DNA of 38,796 nucleotides from Alphaproteobacteria bacterium (lineage in GTDB: Bacteria; Pseudomonadota; Alphaproteobacteria; Sphingomonadales; Kordiimonadaceae), in the NCBI GenBank assembly GCA_013372925.1, contig JABXIV010000121.1:1-38796 (forward strand), given 5' to 3'. Below, piece after piece: positions 7,655 through 15,395 of this stretch (its first letter is position 1; every line of letters starts with the position of its first letter). A model generated the notes under the pieces. That model made no database searches, was not told where the DNA came from, and was given only the letters and a program-made list of their open reading frames with translations. The position numbers and the translations under genes are program-made.

Positions 7655-8145
7655 CTCATATCTTTCATGAGACGAGATTTCTGTCGGTTCCAGTCACGCT
7701 GCTTTACGTCTTCCCGCTTGTCACGGACATTTTTGCCTTTCCCAAGACCGATGAGAATCTTGGCCCGGCCACGCTCAGTGAAATAGACCTTCAAGGGAAC
7801 CAATGTATAACCCTGGCGCTGAACAGCCCCTGCAAGCTTGTTGATTTCTCGCCGATGCATCAACAGCTTCCTTGGGCGACGAGGCTCATGGTTAAAGCGA
7901 TTACCGTGAGAAAATTCCGGAATATGGGCGTTTACAAGCCAAAGCTCGCCATCCTTTTCTTCTGCATAGCTTTCCCGGATATTCGCCTCACCATTGCGAA
8001 GCGACTTCACTTCGGTACCCGTCAACGCGATACCTGCCTCAAACTCATCTTCAATATGATAGAGATGGCGTGCCTTGCGGTTGTCGGCAGCAACGCGGTT
8101 TGGCAACTTTCCGCCCTTGTTCTTATTTTTGTTTTTCCCTGCCAT
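7651..8145 (-). CDS. smpB: SsrA-binding protein SmpB
   Basis: SmpB binds tmRNA and mimics part of a tRNA so that stalled ribosomes are rescued. The 164-residue protein shows [18 protein letters not shown] and [16 protein letters not shown], then AHIPEF and [12 protein letters not shown], and the basic C-terminal tail [18 protein letters not shown] that enters the decoding centre. Its start is 5 bases after the dapA stop, so the two form an operon, an order common in alphaproteobacteria. Its stop overlaps the convergent cNMP-FHA gene by 4 bases, and no intrinsic terminator is visible there. Confidence 0.96.
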   Translation of the reverse strand: MAGKNKNKNKGGKLPNRVAADNRKARHLYHIEDEFEAGIALTGTEVKSLRNGEANIRESYAEEKDGELWLVNAHIPEFSHGNRFNHEPRRPRKLLMHRREINKLAGAVQRQGYTLVPLKVYFTERGRAKILIGLGKGKNVRDKREDVKQRDWNRQKSRLMKDMS

Positions 8146-8150
8146 AATGC

Positions 8151-9041
8151 TTATCCGAGGTTTGCCGGCTCCAGGCCAAGCTCATGAACCACAGCCGAGA
8201 TTGTCGAACGTGCTGCTTCGGTGGCCGGCAGCAACGGCAAGCGCACAGCATCTGTACCGATACCAAGCAACGAGCACGCATATTTAGCGGGTGCTGGGCT
8301 TGGTTCCATAAACATCGCGCGGTGAAGCGGCAACAGCTTATCCTGAATGGAAAGCGCGGTTTTATAGTCACCGTTCAAACAAGCTTCCTGCATCTGACTG
8401 CAAAGCTTTGGCGCCACATTCGCAGACACGGAGATACACCCAACGCCCCCAAGGGCATTAAAGCCGATCGCTGTGGCATCTTCACCGGAAAGCTGGATGA
8501 AGTCTGGGCCCATAGCCGCCCGCTGGCTGGCGCAGCGATCAAGGTCTCCGGTTGCATCCTTGACACCAACAATGCGCGGCAACTCGAAAAGCTCAGCCAT
8601 CGTATCCGTGGACATATCCACAACTGAACGCCCCGGGATATTGTAGATAATGATCGGCAGATCGCAAGCGTCATGCACTGCCTTGAAGTGGGCATAGAGC
8701 CCGGCCTGACTGGGTTTGTTATAATAAGGCGTTACAACAAGGGCCGCGTCCGCGCCTACCTTTTCGGCGTGCTTGATTAGGCCAATCGCTTCAGCAGTAT
8801 TGTTTGACCCCGCGCCCGCAATAACAGGAACACGGCCATCGGCGGCTTCAACGCACAGCTCGACAACCAACTTGTGTTCATCATGGCTCAGCGTGGGCGA
8901 TTCACCGGTGGTTCCTACAGGAACCAGGCCATGTGAACCTTCCTTGATTTGCCAGTCTACGAACTTCTGGAAAGTCGCACCGTCAACCTTTCCGTCTTCC
9001 GTGAAAGTGGTGATCAGCGCTGGAATGGAGCCTTTAAACAT
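8151..9041 (-). CDS. dapA: 4-hydroxy-tetrahydrodipicolinate synthase
   Basis: DapA condenses pyruvate with aspartate semialdehyde, the first committed step of lysine and diaminopimelate synthesis. The 296-residue protein has normal length and keeps the whole active site: T44-T45 in GTTGESP, Y107 in PYYNKP, Y133 and R138 in YNIPGRS, and the Schiff-base lysine K161 in [13 protein letters not shown] lies directly before the ATG at 9041. It is followed by smpB with a 5-base gap. A tiny open frame (9078-9140) with a good ribosome site lies just upstream. Confidence 0.97.
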   Translation of the reverse strand: MFKGSIPALITTFTEDGKVDGATFQKFVDWQIKEGSHGLVPVGTTGESPTLSHDEHKLVVELCVEAADGRVPVIAGAGSNNTAEAIGLIKHAEKVGADAALVVTPYYNKPSQAGLYAHFKAVHDACDLPIIIYNIPGRSVVDMSTDTMAELFELPRIVGVKDATGDLDRCASQRAAMGPDFIQLSGEDATAIGFNALGGVGCISVSANVAPKLCSQMQEACLNGDYKTALSIQDKLLPLHRAMFMEPSPAPAKYACSLLGIGTDAVRLPLLPATEAARSTISAVVHELGLEPANLG

Positions 9042-9077
9042 ACCTCTGGCCTTCTACTGCGAAAAATATGGCGCACA

Positions 9078-9140
9078 CTAACGCCGGGCTGTCCAAAGGG
9101 CAATAGCCAGAAGCAAGACACAATACGACATCTGCCGCAT
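9078..9140 (-). CDS. Possible 20-residue hydrophobic small protein or leader peptide
   Basis: A 21-codon frame in the gap between the MCP gene and dapA encodes MRQMSYCVLLLAIALWTARR. An AGGAG ribosome-binding sequence sits 5 bases before its ATG, as good as any in the window. The product is a single hydrophobic stretch flanked by arginines, as expected for a tiny membrane protein. It ends 36 bases before dapA. It contains no lysine codons, so a classical lysine attenuator is unlikely. Frames this short arise by chance; the ribosome site is the only support. Confidence 0.3.
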   Translation of the reverse strand: MRQMSYCVLLLAIALWTARR

Positions 9141-9184
9141 TTTATCTCCTGCAGACCACAAGTTTTGCTTGTTATGAGTAAGCG

Positions 9185-10495
9185 TTACCGATTCAAATAT
9201 GCATCAAGCTCTTCTAGTAGAGCATCAGATTCAGAAGAAAGCCGTTCCGTGGAAGCGCGTAGCTGCTCAGCCGCCGAGCCTGTTTTCTGTGCATCCCCCG
9301 TTGCTTCCCTCAGGTCTCCCCCCAAAGAGCTCGTCATGCTGAACGCAGTCTGAGCGTGCTGGCTGATTTCCTGCGTTGCTGCGTCTTGTTGGGTCATGGC
9401 CCCTGCAACAGCCCCAAAGCTTTCATTCATGCTTTCAATTGTATCAGTAATCTTCCTGATGGATTCCGCCGCATTGTCTGCGGCTTGTTGCATAGAATTA
9501 ATCTGAGCGGTGATATCTCCTGTGGCCTTGCCTGTCTGGCTGGCCAGGGCCTTGACCTCACTTGCAACGACCGCGAAGCCTTTCCCTGCCTCCCCTGCGC
9601 GAGCTGCTTCAATGGTGGCATTCAGCGCAAGCAAGTTTGTTTTGTCGGAAACATCTTCGATCAAACGAATAATCGAAGAAACCCGGTCCGATGCGACAAC
9701 AAGTTCCTGCATGATGCTGTCTACGTGTGAGGCTTCTTCTACGGCAGACTGCAAGTCCTGGGATGATTGCGAGATTCGGTGGCTTATTTCATTGATAGAG
9801 GCGGTCATCTCTTCCGATGCTGCGGCCACTGATTTAACCGCACCTTCAGCCCCCGAGACTGTTTCGCTGGCCTGCGTACAGCGATCGGACGATTCCCGCG
9901 CCGTATCCGCAAGCATTTCCACTGCAGCCCGCATTTCTGCCATACTGGAGGCTACGTTCTTAACATTACCTGCAAATTTTTCCGTAATTTGTGCAGAGTC
10001 TTTCTGGCGCTTGTCCATTGCATCCAGGGCACCGTTGATTACGCCTGCCTGGTGCTGGAATGCGCCACCAAACCCGGTACGGCGCACCTGCCGGTAATAA
10101 AGGTCGTCTCTTACAAACTCCATCGCCGCCCCTGCTTCCCTGATGAAAGCATCGGACATATCAATGAAGTCGTTTACTCGGTCCCGCAACACCAAAAAGG
10201 CCTCACTCGCCTGCGCATTGTTCGGCAATCTGGACTCAAGATCACCGTTTGTGACTTTCTCCAACGTATCGGTGGCTAATTTTATTTCCAGTTCATACGC
10301 GAAGCACTTTTCACCGGAAGAAAGATAAGCCCGCATCAGTTCAGCAACAGGCGAAAGAGAGTTCCCCTGTTCTAGGTCAGGAATGAAAACATCTTTTTGG
10401 CCCGCTAGCAGCGCCTTGCAAGCCACGAGCAAAACGTCCAGGTCGCCAACATTTGCAGTCACCCTGTCCGGGTTAAATCGAGAAAATAAATTCAT
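9185..10495 (-). CDS. Soluble methyl-accepting chemotaxis transducer
   Basis: This 436-residue chemoreceptor has no membrane segment. Its N-terminal half (~70-160) contains HAMP-like coiled-coil sequence ([11 protein letters not shown], then [12 protein letters not shown]). Residues ~175-425 form the long MCP signalling hairpin, with the conserved tip [20 protein letters not shown] (~288-307) that contacts CheA and CheW. There is no C-terminal NWETF-like tether for CheR/CheB. Its start lies inside the 3' end of the PAS gene (23-base overlap), so translation is probably coupled. Together the two proteins resemble a split Aer receptor: the PAS protein senses redox or FAD state and this protein signals. 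Confidence 0.92.
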   Translation of the reverse strand: MNLFSRFNPDRVTANVGDLDVLLVACKALLAGQKDVFIPDLEQGNSLSPVAELMRAYLSSGEKCFAYELEIKLATDTLEKVTNGDLESRLPNNAQASEAFLVLRDRVNDFIDMSDAFIREAGAAMEFVRDDLYYRQVRRTGFGGAFQHQAGVINGALDAMDKRQKDSAQITEKFAGNVKNVASSMAEMRAAVEMLADTARESSDRCTQASETVSGAEGAVKSVAAASEEMTASINEISHRISQSSQDLQSAVEEASHVDSIMQELVVASDRVSSIIRLIEDVSDKTNLLALNATIEAARAGEAGKGFAVVASEVKALASQTGKATGDITAQINSMQQAADNAAESIRKITDTIESMNESFGAVAGAMTQQDAATQEISQHAQTAFSMTSSLGGDLREATGDAQKTGSAAEQLRASTERLSSESDALLEELDAYLNR

Positions 10496-10991
10496 CGTAA
10501 TTCACCCCTTTTTCTTTCAGCCATCCTTCAAGAAACTGACAACTGGCCTGAATTGCGTCTTTTCGCCGCTCTACTTGAGCTTCAATCCTCAACATTTCCT
10601 CATAGATTGGCTTGATAACATCAAGCGCGCTTGACCTCGGCACCCGCCGATTGGAATGATAGCCAACATGCTGGCCCGCCTGATCAAAACTGGGGGTCAC
10701 GTGCGCCAAAACCCAGTAATAGTCACCGCCCTTGGTGCTGTTGACCACATAGGCGAAAATCTCTTTCTTGTTTTTCAAACGGCTCCAGAGAAGTTCAAAC
10801 ACGCCGCGAGGCATGGATTGATGCCGAATAATGTTGTGAGGACATCCGATGAGGTCATCCTCGCAATAATCCGCAATCGTACAAAACAAGCGATTTACGT
10901 AAGTAATTTTACCCTTTAGGTCGGTTTTACTTACGATAATCCTGTTTGAATCGAATGTGCGCTCAACGCCAGAAATAATTTGAGCTGTCAT
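10473..10991 (-). CDS. Aer-like PAS domain protein
   Basis: This 172-residue protein holds one PAS domain (~15-120) of the type found in the aerotaxis receptor Aer. Signature pieces are [10 protein letters not shown] (27-36), [11 protein letters not shown] (51-61, equivalent to the Aer NIVRHxDMP flavin pocket) and [13 protein letters not shown] (88-100). A helical tail of ~45 residues follows. No membrane or output domain is present. The downstream chemotaxis transducer starts 23 bases before this gene's stop, so the pair probably forms one sensory unit. FAD binding is an inference from the Aer family. GGGA lies upstream of the ATG at 10991. Confidence 0.85.
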   Translation of the reverse strand: MTAQIISGVERTFDSNRIIVSKTDLKGKITYVNRLFCTIADYCEDDLIGCPHNIIRHQSMPRGVFELLWSRLKNKKEIFAYVVNSTKGGDYYWVLAHVTPSFDQAGQHVGYHSNRRVPRSSALDVIKPIYEEMLRIEAQVERRKDAIQASCQFLEGWLKEKGVNYDEFIFSI

Positions 10992-11118
10992 ATTTTCCCA
11001 CTTGCCCTATTGCCGGCCCCAAATCACGCGATTTAAAGCTGCGACCCCCTGAATACTTGCGGGCACCCACAAAAAATACGGTAACTATTTCAGGCACATA
11101 GAAACAAGCCCACTCCTG

Positions 11119-11132
11119 TTAACTTATGTTAA
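11119..11132. promoter_or_regulatory. Crp/Fnr-type operator (TTAAC-N4-GTTAA)
   Basis: TTAAC (11119-11123) and GTTAA (11128-11132) are perfect inverted half-sites separated by 4 bases. This is the same 5-4-5 geometry as the FNR box TTGAT-N4-ATCAA, and it is very close to the PrfA box TTAACANNTGTTAA. The site lies in the 233-base region between the divergent PAS-MCP genes and the FNR-like gene. A TATGAT hexamer at 11144-11149 follows on the plus strand, so binding could overlap the -35 region and give autorepression. Confidence 0.5.
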
Positions 11133-11224
11133 TAAGGCTGGTCTATGATAAGCATTCAAGAGGCCTATAGTTTGTAGGAATAGTGGCACCTTGTTGGGGA
11201 AGGTTGTCGATTGGGAGGCTATTT

Positions 11225-11995
11225 GTGAGTGGTTTTTGTCAAATCTGTCCCAACCATGGGGGACCAGATAATTGTAAGTATGATCCACGCGATGATGAGG
11301 ATGAAAGCAGTCTGATTGTCGGGCATCACGAGATCGCGCCGCGGCAGGTTGTTTCAACCATCCTGAAACCGGGACAGATGGTGCATATCCGGCGTGGATG
11401 GGCGTATTCATATCGCGTTATGCCGAACGGCGAACGCCAGTTGGGCGGTATCTACAGCGATGGCGACATCCTGTGCTGGCCAAATGTTTTCAGTTCGCGG
11501 TCTGGCTGCAGTTCACGCGCCATTACCAAACTCGATATCTGTGTTATCAATATCGACTCATTTACCAAGCGTGTCCGTGGCGATGGGCGCTTTTTCCAGT
11601 TCTTTCAGCGCCTGTTGGAGCGCCAGTTTCTCGCCCTTACAGATCGCACATTCGATCTGTGCCACAGAAGTGCAGAACAGAGATTGTGCAGAATCCTGAT
11701 CAAGGCATGCCTGTCGCTGTGCGGCAAGATCGGCAACTATATGGAACCGATCCCTATCACGCAGGAAATTCTGGCCGATCTTATCGGTGCAACTAAAATC
11801 CATGTAAATCGGCTACTATCAAGCCTTAGACAACGAAATGTCTGCCATGTCAGCCACGGATACCTGAGCATTCTGGATTGGGAACGGCTGATAGAAACAG
11901 CGGAAGTTACCCTGGCCGAACTGGATGAGTGGAAAGACCTGCTGGCCCCGCAAATCTATCCACCGCCGATTCAGAAAAAAGAACTCGATGCATAA
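11225..11995 (+). CDS. Crp/Fnr-family regulator, probably FNR-like with Fe-S cluster ligands
   Basis: This 256-residue regulator has a Crp-like beta-barrel (~40-115), a dimer helix (~118-150) and a winged HTH (~178-235; ITQEILADLIGATKIHVNRLL). An N-terminal CQICPNHGGPDNC places C5, C8 and C17 like the FNR cluster ligands. C106 in LDICVINID aligns by eye with the fourth FNR ligand (C122), so an oxygen-sensing [4Fe-4S] cluster is plausible, though the third spacing is longer than in E. coli FNR. In the recognition helix, the FNR Glu209 and Ser212 positions are Ile192 and Asn195, while Arg is kept (R196). The start is GTG at 11225 with GGGAGG 6 bases upstream; a GTG at 11183 is the alternative. 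It diverges from the PAS-MCP pair. Confidence 0.85.
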   Translation: MSGFCQICPNHGGPDNCKYDPRDDEDESSLIVGHHEIAPRQVVSTILKPGQMVHIRRGWAYSYRVMPNGERQLGGIYSDGDILCWPNVFSSRSGCSSRAITKLDICVINIDSFTKRVRGDGRFFQFFQRLLERQFLALTDRTFDLCHRSAEQRLCRILIKACLSLCGKIGNYMEPIPITQEILADLIGATKIHVNRLLSSLRQRNVCHVSHGYLSILDWERLIETAEVTLAELDEWKDLLAPQIYPPPIQKKELDA

Positions 11996-11999
11996 GATC

Positions 12000-12040
12000 A
12001 ATGCGCCGGACCTTCCATCAAGGCCCAGCGCATTTCTTTA
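12000..12040 (+). terminator. Terminator after the FNR-like gene
   Basis: AATGCGC (12000-12006) pairs with GCGCATT (12028-12034), and an inner stem CCTT/AAGG extends the hairpin. TTCTTTA follows the outer stem. It begins 5 bases after the stop codon of the regulator gene. Confidence 0.6.
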
Positions 12041-12055
12041 GATATTTATATGCTA

Positions 12056-12634
12056 TTATTGACCGTGAGGTCGCTTCATGCCCTTGCCATCACGCATGCC
12101 TTTGCGGTGATGCTCGAATGCATTGCGGGTCTCCTCCGAGGTCACCTGTCCATCACCATCAATATCCATGCGCTTAAAGCGTTCTACAGCTTTGCGTGAG
12201 AATTCTTCGAAAGATACGCGTTCATCACCATCATGATCATGGCGGGCGATAAAGCGGATACGGGTGGGCTTACCCTTTGGCCCCATGCCCCGCATTTCCG
12301 GTGGTGGCATATCGTCAGCGTCCATACCACGCTCCTTCATACGCTCTTCCATGCGCTTGGCACGTTTTTCCATACGTTCGCGCACATGCTCAGGTACAGG
12401 CATTTCTTCCGGCAGCTCTGCCAGCGTGATATATCCATCATCGTCTTTATCGAACATGGAGAAACGCCCCCGAACCTTTTCCAGCATCTCTTCATGCGTA
12501 ACAACGCCGTTGCCGTCGGTGTCAGCTTCCTTGAAACGCTCTTCCATTCGGCCCTGTCCCTTGCCTGACGCAAGTACACCTGTCGCAAAAAGACTCACTG
12601 CTGATATCGCTATCGCTTGTTTCCATATTTTCAT
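12056..12634 (-). CDS. Exported EF-hand calcium-binding protein
   Basis: This 192-residue protein has a cleavable signal peptide (hydrophobic ~7-22, cleavage near ...LASG). Four EF-hand loops follow: DTDGNGVVTHEE (38-49), DKDDDGYITLAE (62-73), DHDGDERVSFEE (133-144) and DIDGDGQVTSEE (157-168). They form two pairs joined by a Met-, Arg- and Glu-rich helical linker (~82-115). The third loop has Glu where the central Gly is normal, so it may bind calcium less well. Similar small exported EF-hand proteins are common in alphaproteobacteria; their role is usually unproven. AGAGGA lies 7 bases before the ATG at 12634. The gene is convergent with the FNR-like gene and divergent from the M1 peptidase gene. 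Confidence 0.88.
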   Translation of the reverse strand: MKIWKQAIAISAVSLFATGVLASGKGQGRMEERFKEADTDGNGVVTHEEMLEKVRGRFSMFDKDDDGYITLAELPEEMPVPEHVRERMEKRAKRMEERMKERGMDADDMPPPEMRGMGPKGKPTRIRFIARHDHDGDERVSFEEFSRKAVERFKRMDIDGDGQVTSEETRNAFEHHRKGMRDGKGMKRPHGQ

Positions 12635-12712
12635 CGTTATAGTCCTCTTGAATATCGGCCAGCCAATTTGGGGCCTCTATTCTTGTTACGCGCGTATTTT
12701 CAAAAGCCTTCG

Positions 12713-12741
12713 CTGAAACCGCATAAACCTTCGTTTATAAT
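12713..12741 (+). promoter_or_regulatory. Sigma-70-like promoter of the M1 peptidase gene
   Basis: CTGAAA (12713-12718; 4 of 6 matches to TTGACA) and a perfect TATAAT (12736-12741) are 17 bases apart. The predicted start is near 12748, giving an 85- to 90-base leader before the ATG at 12835. The leader shows no obvious known riboswitch. Confidence 0.5.
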
Positions 12742-12834
12742 TTGCCCTAATTTTGCCATTGTCTTGCTCATCTGGGCTTCCTGCCCTAGTTTCTTGTGCA
12801 ACCAATCAATATTAAAATTTTGAAGGGCAATACT

Positions 12835-15198
12835 ATGCGTTTAATCGGGATCCTTTTGGCAGCTTTGGTTGCCGTCCCGGCCCATGGTGAAGTGATCAAG
12901 CAAACCAAGGGCAGTTTTGAGGACAAATTCCGCCAACTAGAAGAACATCTGCCAACGCCGAACGTCTATCGGACGGGGTCTGGTGCGCCAGGCCATGCCT
13001 ATTGGCAACAGCAGGTAGATTACAAGATCAAGGTACGCCTTGACGAGAAAGCTCGCCAGATCCACGGGTCTGAAAGCGTTACATACCAGAACAACAGCCC
13101 GGATACACTGACGTACCTGTGGCTGCAACTGGACCAGAACCGCTTTTCCAAGCACTCTGACGCATACACCACCATGGACATGGGCCAGAGCGCTGCCAAC
13201 AAAATGTCCTACCGTACGATGCGTTTCCTGGCGCTGACAGAAGGCAAAGAATGGGGCATCAACCTTGAGCGCGTTCAAGCAGGCGGCCGTGACCTGAAAT
13301 ACGCCATCAGCGATACAATGATGCGGATTGACCTTCCAAAACCGCTGCTACCTGGTGCCAGCTTCAAGTTTGATCTGGACTGGAGCTATAACATTCCTGC
13401 CGGTAAAGCGATGGGCGCACGGGGCGGTTACGAGCCTTATGAGCGCCACGGCAATGATGTTTTCTTCATTGCACAATGGTTCCCTCGCCTCGCGGCCTAT
13501 ACCGACCTTCAGGGGTGGGAGCATAAGCAGTTCCTGGGCACCGGTGAGTTTACGCTGGAATTTGGCGATTATGACGTGGAAATCACCGTACCTGCCGACC
13601 ATGTTGTCGGCTCAACAGGTGAACTGCAAAACGCCAAGGATGTACTGACCAAAGATCAACGCAAGCGCCTTGACGAGGCCCGCACTGCGGATCGCCCAGT
13701 ATTCGTAGTAACACGCGAAGAAGCGCTGGAGAATGAGAAAACTGGCACGGAAGAGACCAAAACCTGGCACTTCAAAGCTGAAAACGTTCGCGATTTCGCC
13801 TTTGCCTCTTCCCGTAAGTTCGTGTGGGATGCCTGGGGTGTGAAACTACCGGATAGCGACCGCACTGTCATGGCAATGTCGCTCTATCCTGAAGAAGCCA
13901 TGCCCGTCTGGAACAAGTTTTCCACGCAAGCCATCGCCCACACACTGGATACATATAGCCGTTATTCATTTGAATATCCCTACCCTGTTGCATGGTCCGT
14001 TCACGGCCCAATCGGCGGCGGTATGGAATACCCGATGATCACGTCAAATGGTTATCCACCAGAGATTACCAAAAACGACGACGGCACGGAAACGCGCACT
14101 TATTCAAGGCGCACGAAATACGGCCTGATCTCTGTTGTGATCCATGAAATCGGTCATATTTATTTCCCGATGACTGTGAACACAGACGAACGGAACTGGG
14201 CATGGATGGATGAAGGCATCAACAGCTTCCTCCAAACCATGGCCGAGCGTGAATGGGAAGCAAACTATCCTGCGCGCAGGTCAGTACCAAAGGGCGTGAT
14301 CTCATACATGACCAGCCCTAACCAGAACCCGATCATGACGCAAAGCGACAGCATCATTGGTTACGGCCCGAATGCCTACACCAAGCCTGCTGTAGCGCTG
14401 AACATCCTTCGGGAAACCATCATGGGCCGCGAGCTGTTTGATTTCGCCTTCCATGAATATTCCCGCCGCTGGAAGTTCAAGCGCCCTTACCCTGCTGATT
14501 TCTTCCGCACCATGGAAGATGCCAGCGCCAAGGATCTGGACTGGTTCTTCCGCGGCTGGTGGTACACCACCGATCATGTAGACATCGCCCTCACTGGCGT
14601 TACACATGCCCGGATCAACACAGAAGACCCAGAGATCGAAAACCCGATCAAACGGGAAAAGGACCGCAAGGACCGTGTCTATATCGGTGAAATGCGCGAC
14701 ACCTCTTCTGGTATCAGCCGCCGCGTTGAGCGCTTCCCTGACCTTCTGGATTTCTACAATGAGAACGACGACTTCATCGTTACTGAAAAACAGAAGAAGG
14801 CCTATAAGCACAAGCTGAAAGACCTTAAAGACTGGGAAAAAGAACTGCTGAAGTTCGGCCATGAACTCTATTTCATCGATTTCGAGAACATTGGTGGCCT
14901 TGTTATGCCGCTGGTTCTTGATGTGGAATTTGAGGATGGCAGCCGCGAAGAAGTACGGGTTGCTGCTGAGATCTGGCGTGAGAACGCCAAGAAAGTAACC
15001 AAACTTCTCGTACGCGATAAAAAGATCAAGTCCATCACGCTGGACCCATATCATGAAATCGCTGATGCAGACGAAAGCAACAACGCTTGGCCTGCCAAGC
15101 CTGTGCTTTCTCGTGTCGAACTGTACAAGCGCAGCTCATCCCGCAACCTGATGAAGGAAGTGCTGGACGGCCAGAAAGAAGAGGAAAAGGATAAATAG
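12835..15198 (+). CDS. Exported M1-family zinc metallopeptidase
   Basis: This 787-residue protein starts MRLIGILLAALVAVPAHG, a clear Sec signal peptide, so it acts in the periplasm or outside. An N-terminal beta domain (~50-260) is followed by the gluzincin catalytic domain. GGGMEYPM stands for the exopeptidase motif (Asn replaced by Tyr). The zinc site HEIGH (H437, E438, H441) and DEG with E460 give the M1 spacing HEXXH-X18-E. The last ~250 residues are Lys/Glu-rich, with a probable beta-sandwich. It probably trims peptides, but the substrate is unknown. An in-frame start at 12796 exists, but only the ATG at 12835 puts the signal peptide at the N-terminus. A strong terminator follows. Confidence 0.92.
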   Translation: MRLIGILLAALVAVPAHGEVIKQTKGSFEDKFRQLEEHLPTPNVYRTGSGAPGHAYWQQQVDYKIKVRLDEKARQIHGSESVTYQNNSPDTLTYLWLQLDQNRFSKHSDAYTTMDMGQSAANKMSYRTMRFLALTEGKEWGINLERVQAGGRDLKYAISDTMMRIDLPKPLLPGASFKFDLDWSYNIPAGKAMGARGGYEPYERHGNDVFFIAQWFPRLAAYTDLQGWEHKQFLGTGEFTLEFGDYDVEITVPADHVVGSTGELQNAKDVLTKDQRKRLDEARTADRPVFVVTREEALENEKTGTEETKTWHFKAENVRDFAFASSRKFVWDAWGVKLPDSDRTVMAMSLYPEEAMPVWNKFSTQAIAHTLDTYSRYSFEYPYPVAWSVHGPIGGGMEYPMITSNGYPPEITKNDDGTETRTYSRRTKYGLISVVIHEIGHIYFPMTVNTDERNWAWMDEGINSFLQTMAEREWEANYPARRSVPKGVISYMTSPNQNPIMTQSDSIIGYGPNAYTKPAVALNILRETIMGRELFDFAFHEYSRRWKFKRPYPADFFRTMEDASAKDLDWFFRGWWYTTDHVDIALTGVTHARINTEDPEIENPIKREKDRKDRVYIGEMRDTSSGISRRVERFPDLLDFYNENDDFIVTEKQKKAYKHKLKDLKDWEKELLKFGHELYFIDFENIGGLVMPLVLDVEFEDGSREEVRVAAEIWRENAKKVTKLLVRDKKIKSITLDPYHEIADADESNNAWPAKPVLSRVELYKRSSSRNLMKEVLDGQKEEEKDK

Positions 15199-15232
15199 AT
15201 CCTCTCTTCCAACCAGTTTAAACAGTTACACA

Positions 15233-15256
15233 GGGAGGCTCCGGCCTCCCTTTTTT
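15233..15256 (+). terminator. Rho-independent terminator of the M1 peptidase gene
   Basis: GGGAGGC (15233-15239) pairs perfectly with GCCTCCC (15244-15250) around TCCG, followed by six T residues. It separates the peptidase gene from the diguanylate cyclase gene. Confidence 0.93.
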
Positions 15257-15318
15257 CTCTTCAATTTGCCCGATTTGTTCTTCAAAATTTTACTTTTGCA
15301 GTCATAGTCTTGACCAAT

Positions 15319-15337
15319 TCAAGGTCTTTCCTTGACA
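15319..15337. promoter_or_regulatory. Inverted repeat overlapping a TTGACA hexamer upstream of the GGDEF gene
   Basis: TCAAGG (15319-15324) and CCTTGA (15330-15335) form a perfect inverted repeat with a 5-base centre. The right arm overlaps a consensus TTGACA (15332-15337). No convincing -10 hexamer lies at the expected distance (15355-15360 reads TCCTGT), so the promoter call is tentative. An operator controlling the downstream diguanylate cyclase gene is one reading. Confidence 0.3.
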
Positions 15338-15395
15338 AAACGGGGCCGGTGGGGTCCTGTGCCTGCGGGGTCACAAGTTTTTTTGAACTAGCGCT

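Noticed and set aside
7477-8187. A 236-codon plus-strand frame running out of the FHA gene and across smpB.
   Set aside because: smpB is unmistakable on the other strand, and the frame has no domain features.
9158-9172. ACAAG-TTTTG-CTTGT hairpin after the chemotaxis transducer considered as its terminator.
   Set aside because: The stem is only 5 bp, and no T tract follows on the minus strand.
11145-11158. TGATAAGCATTCA read as a second FNR-type box before the regulator gene.
   Set aside because: The half-sites are unevenly spaced and match poorly. Only the 11119-11132 site has perfect symmetry and correct geometry.
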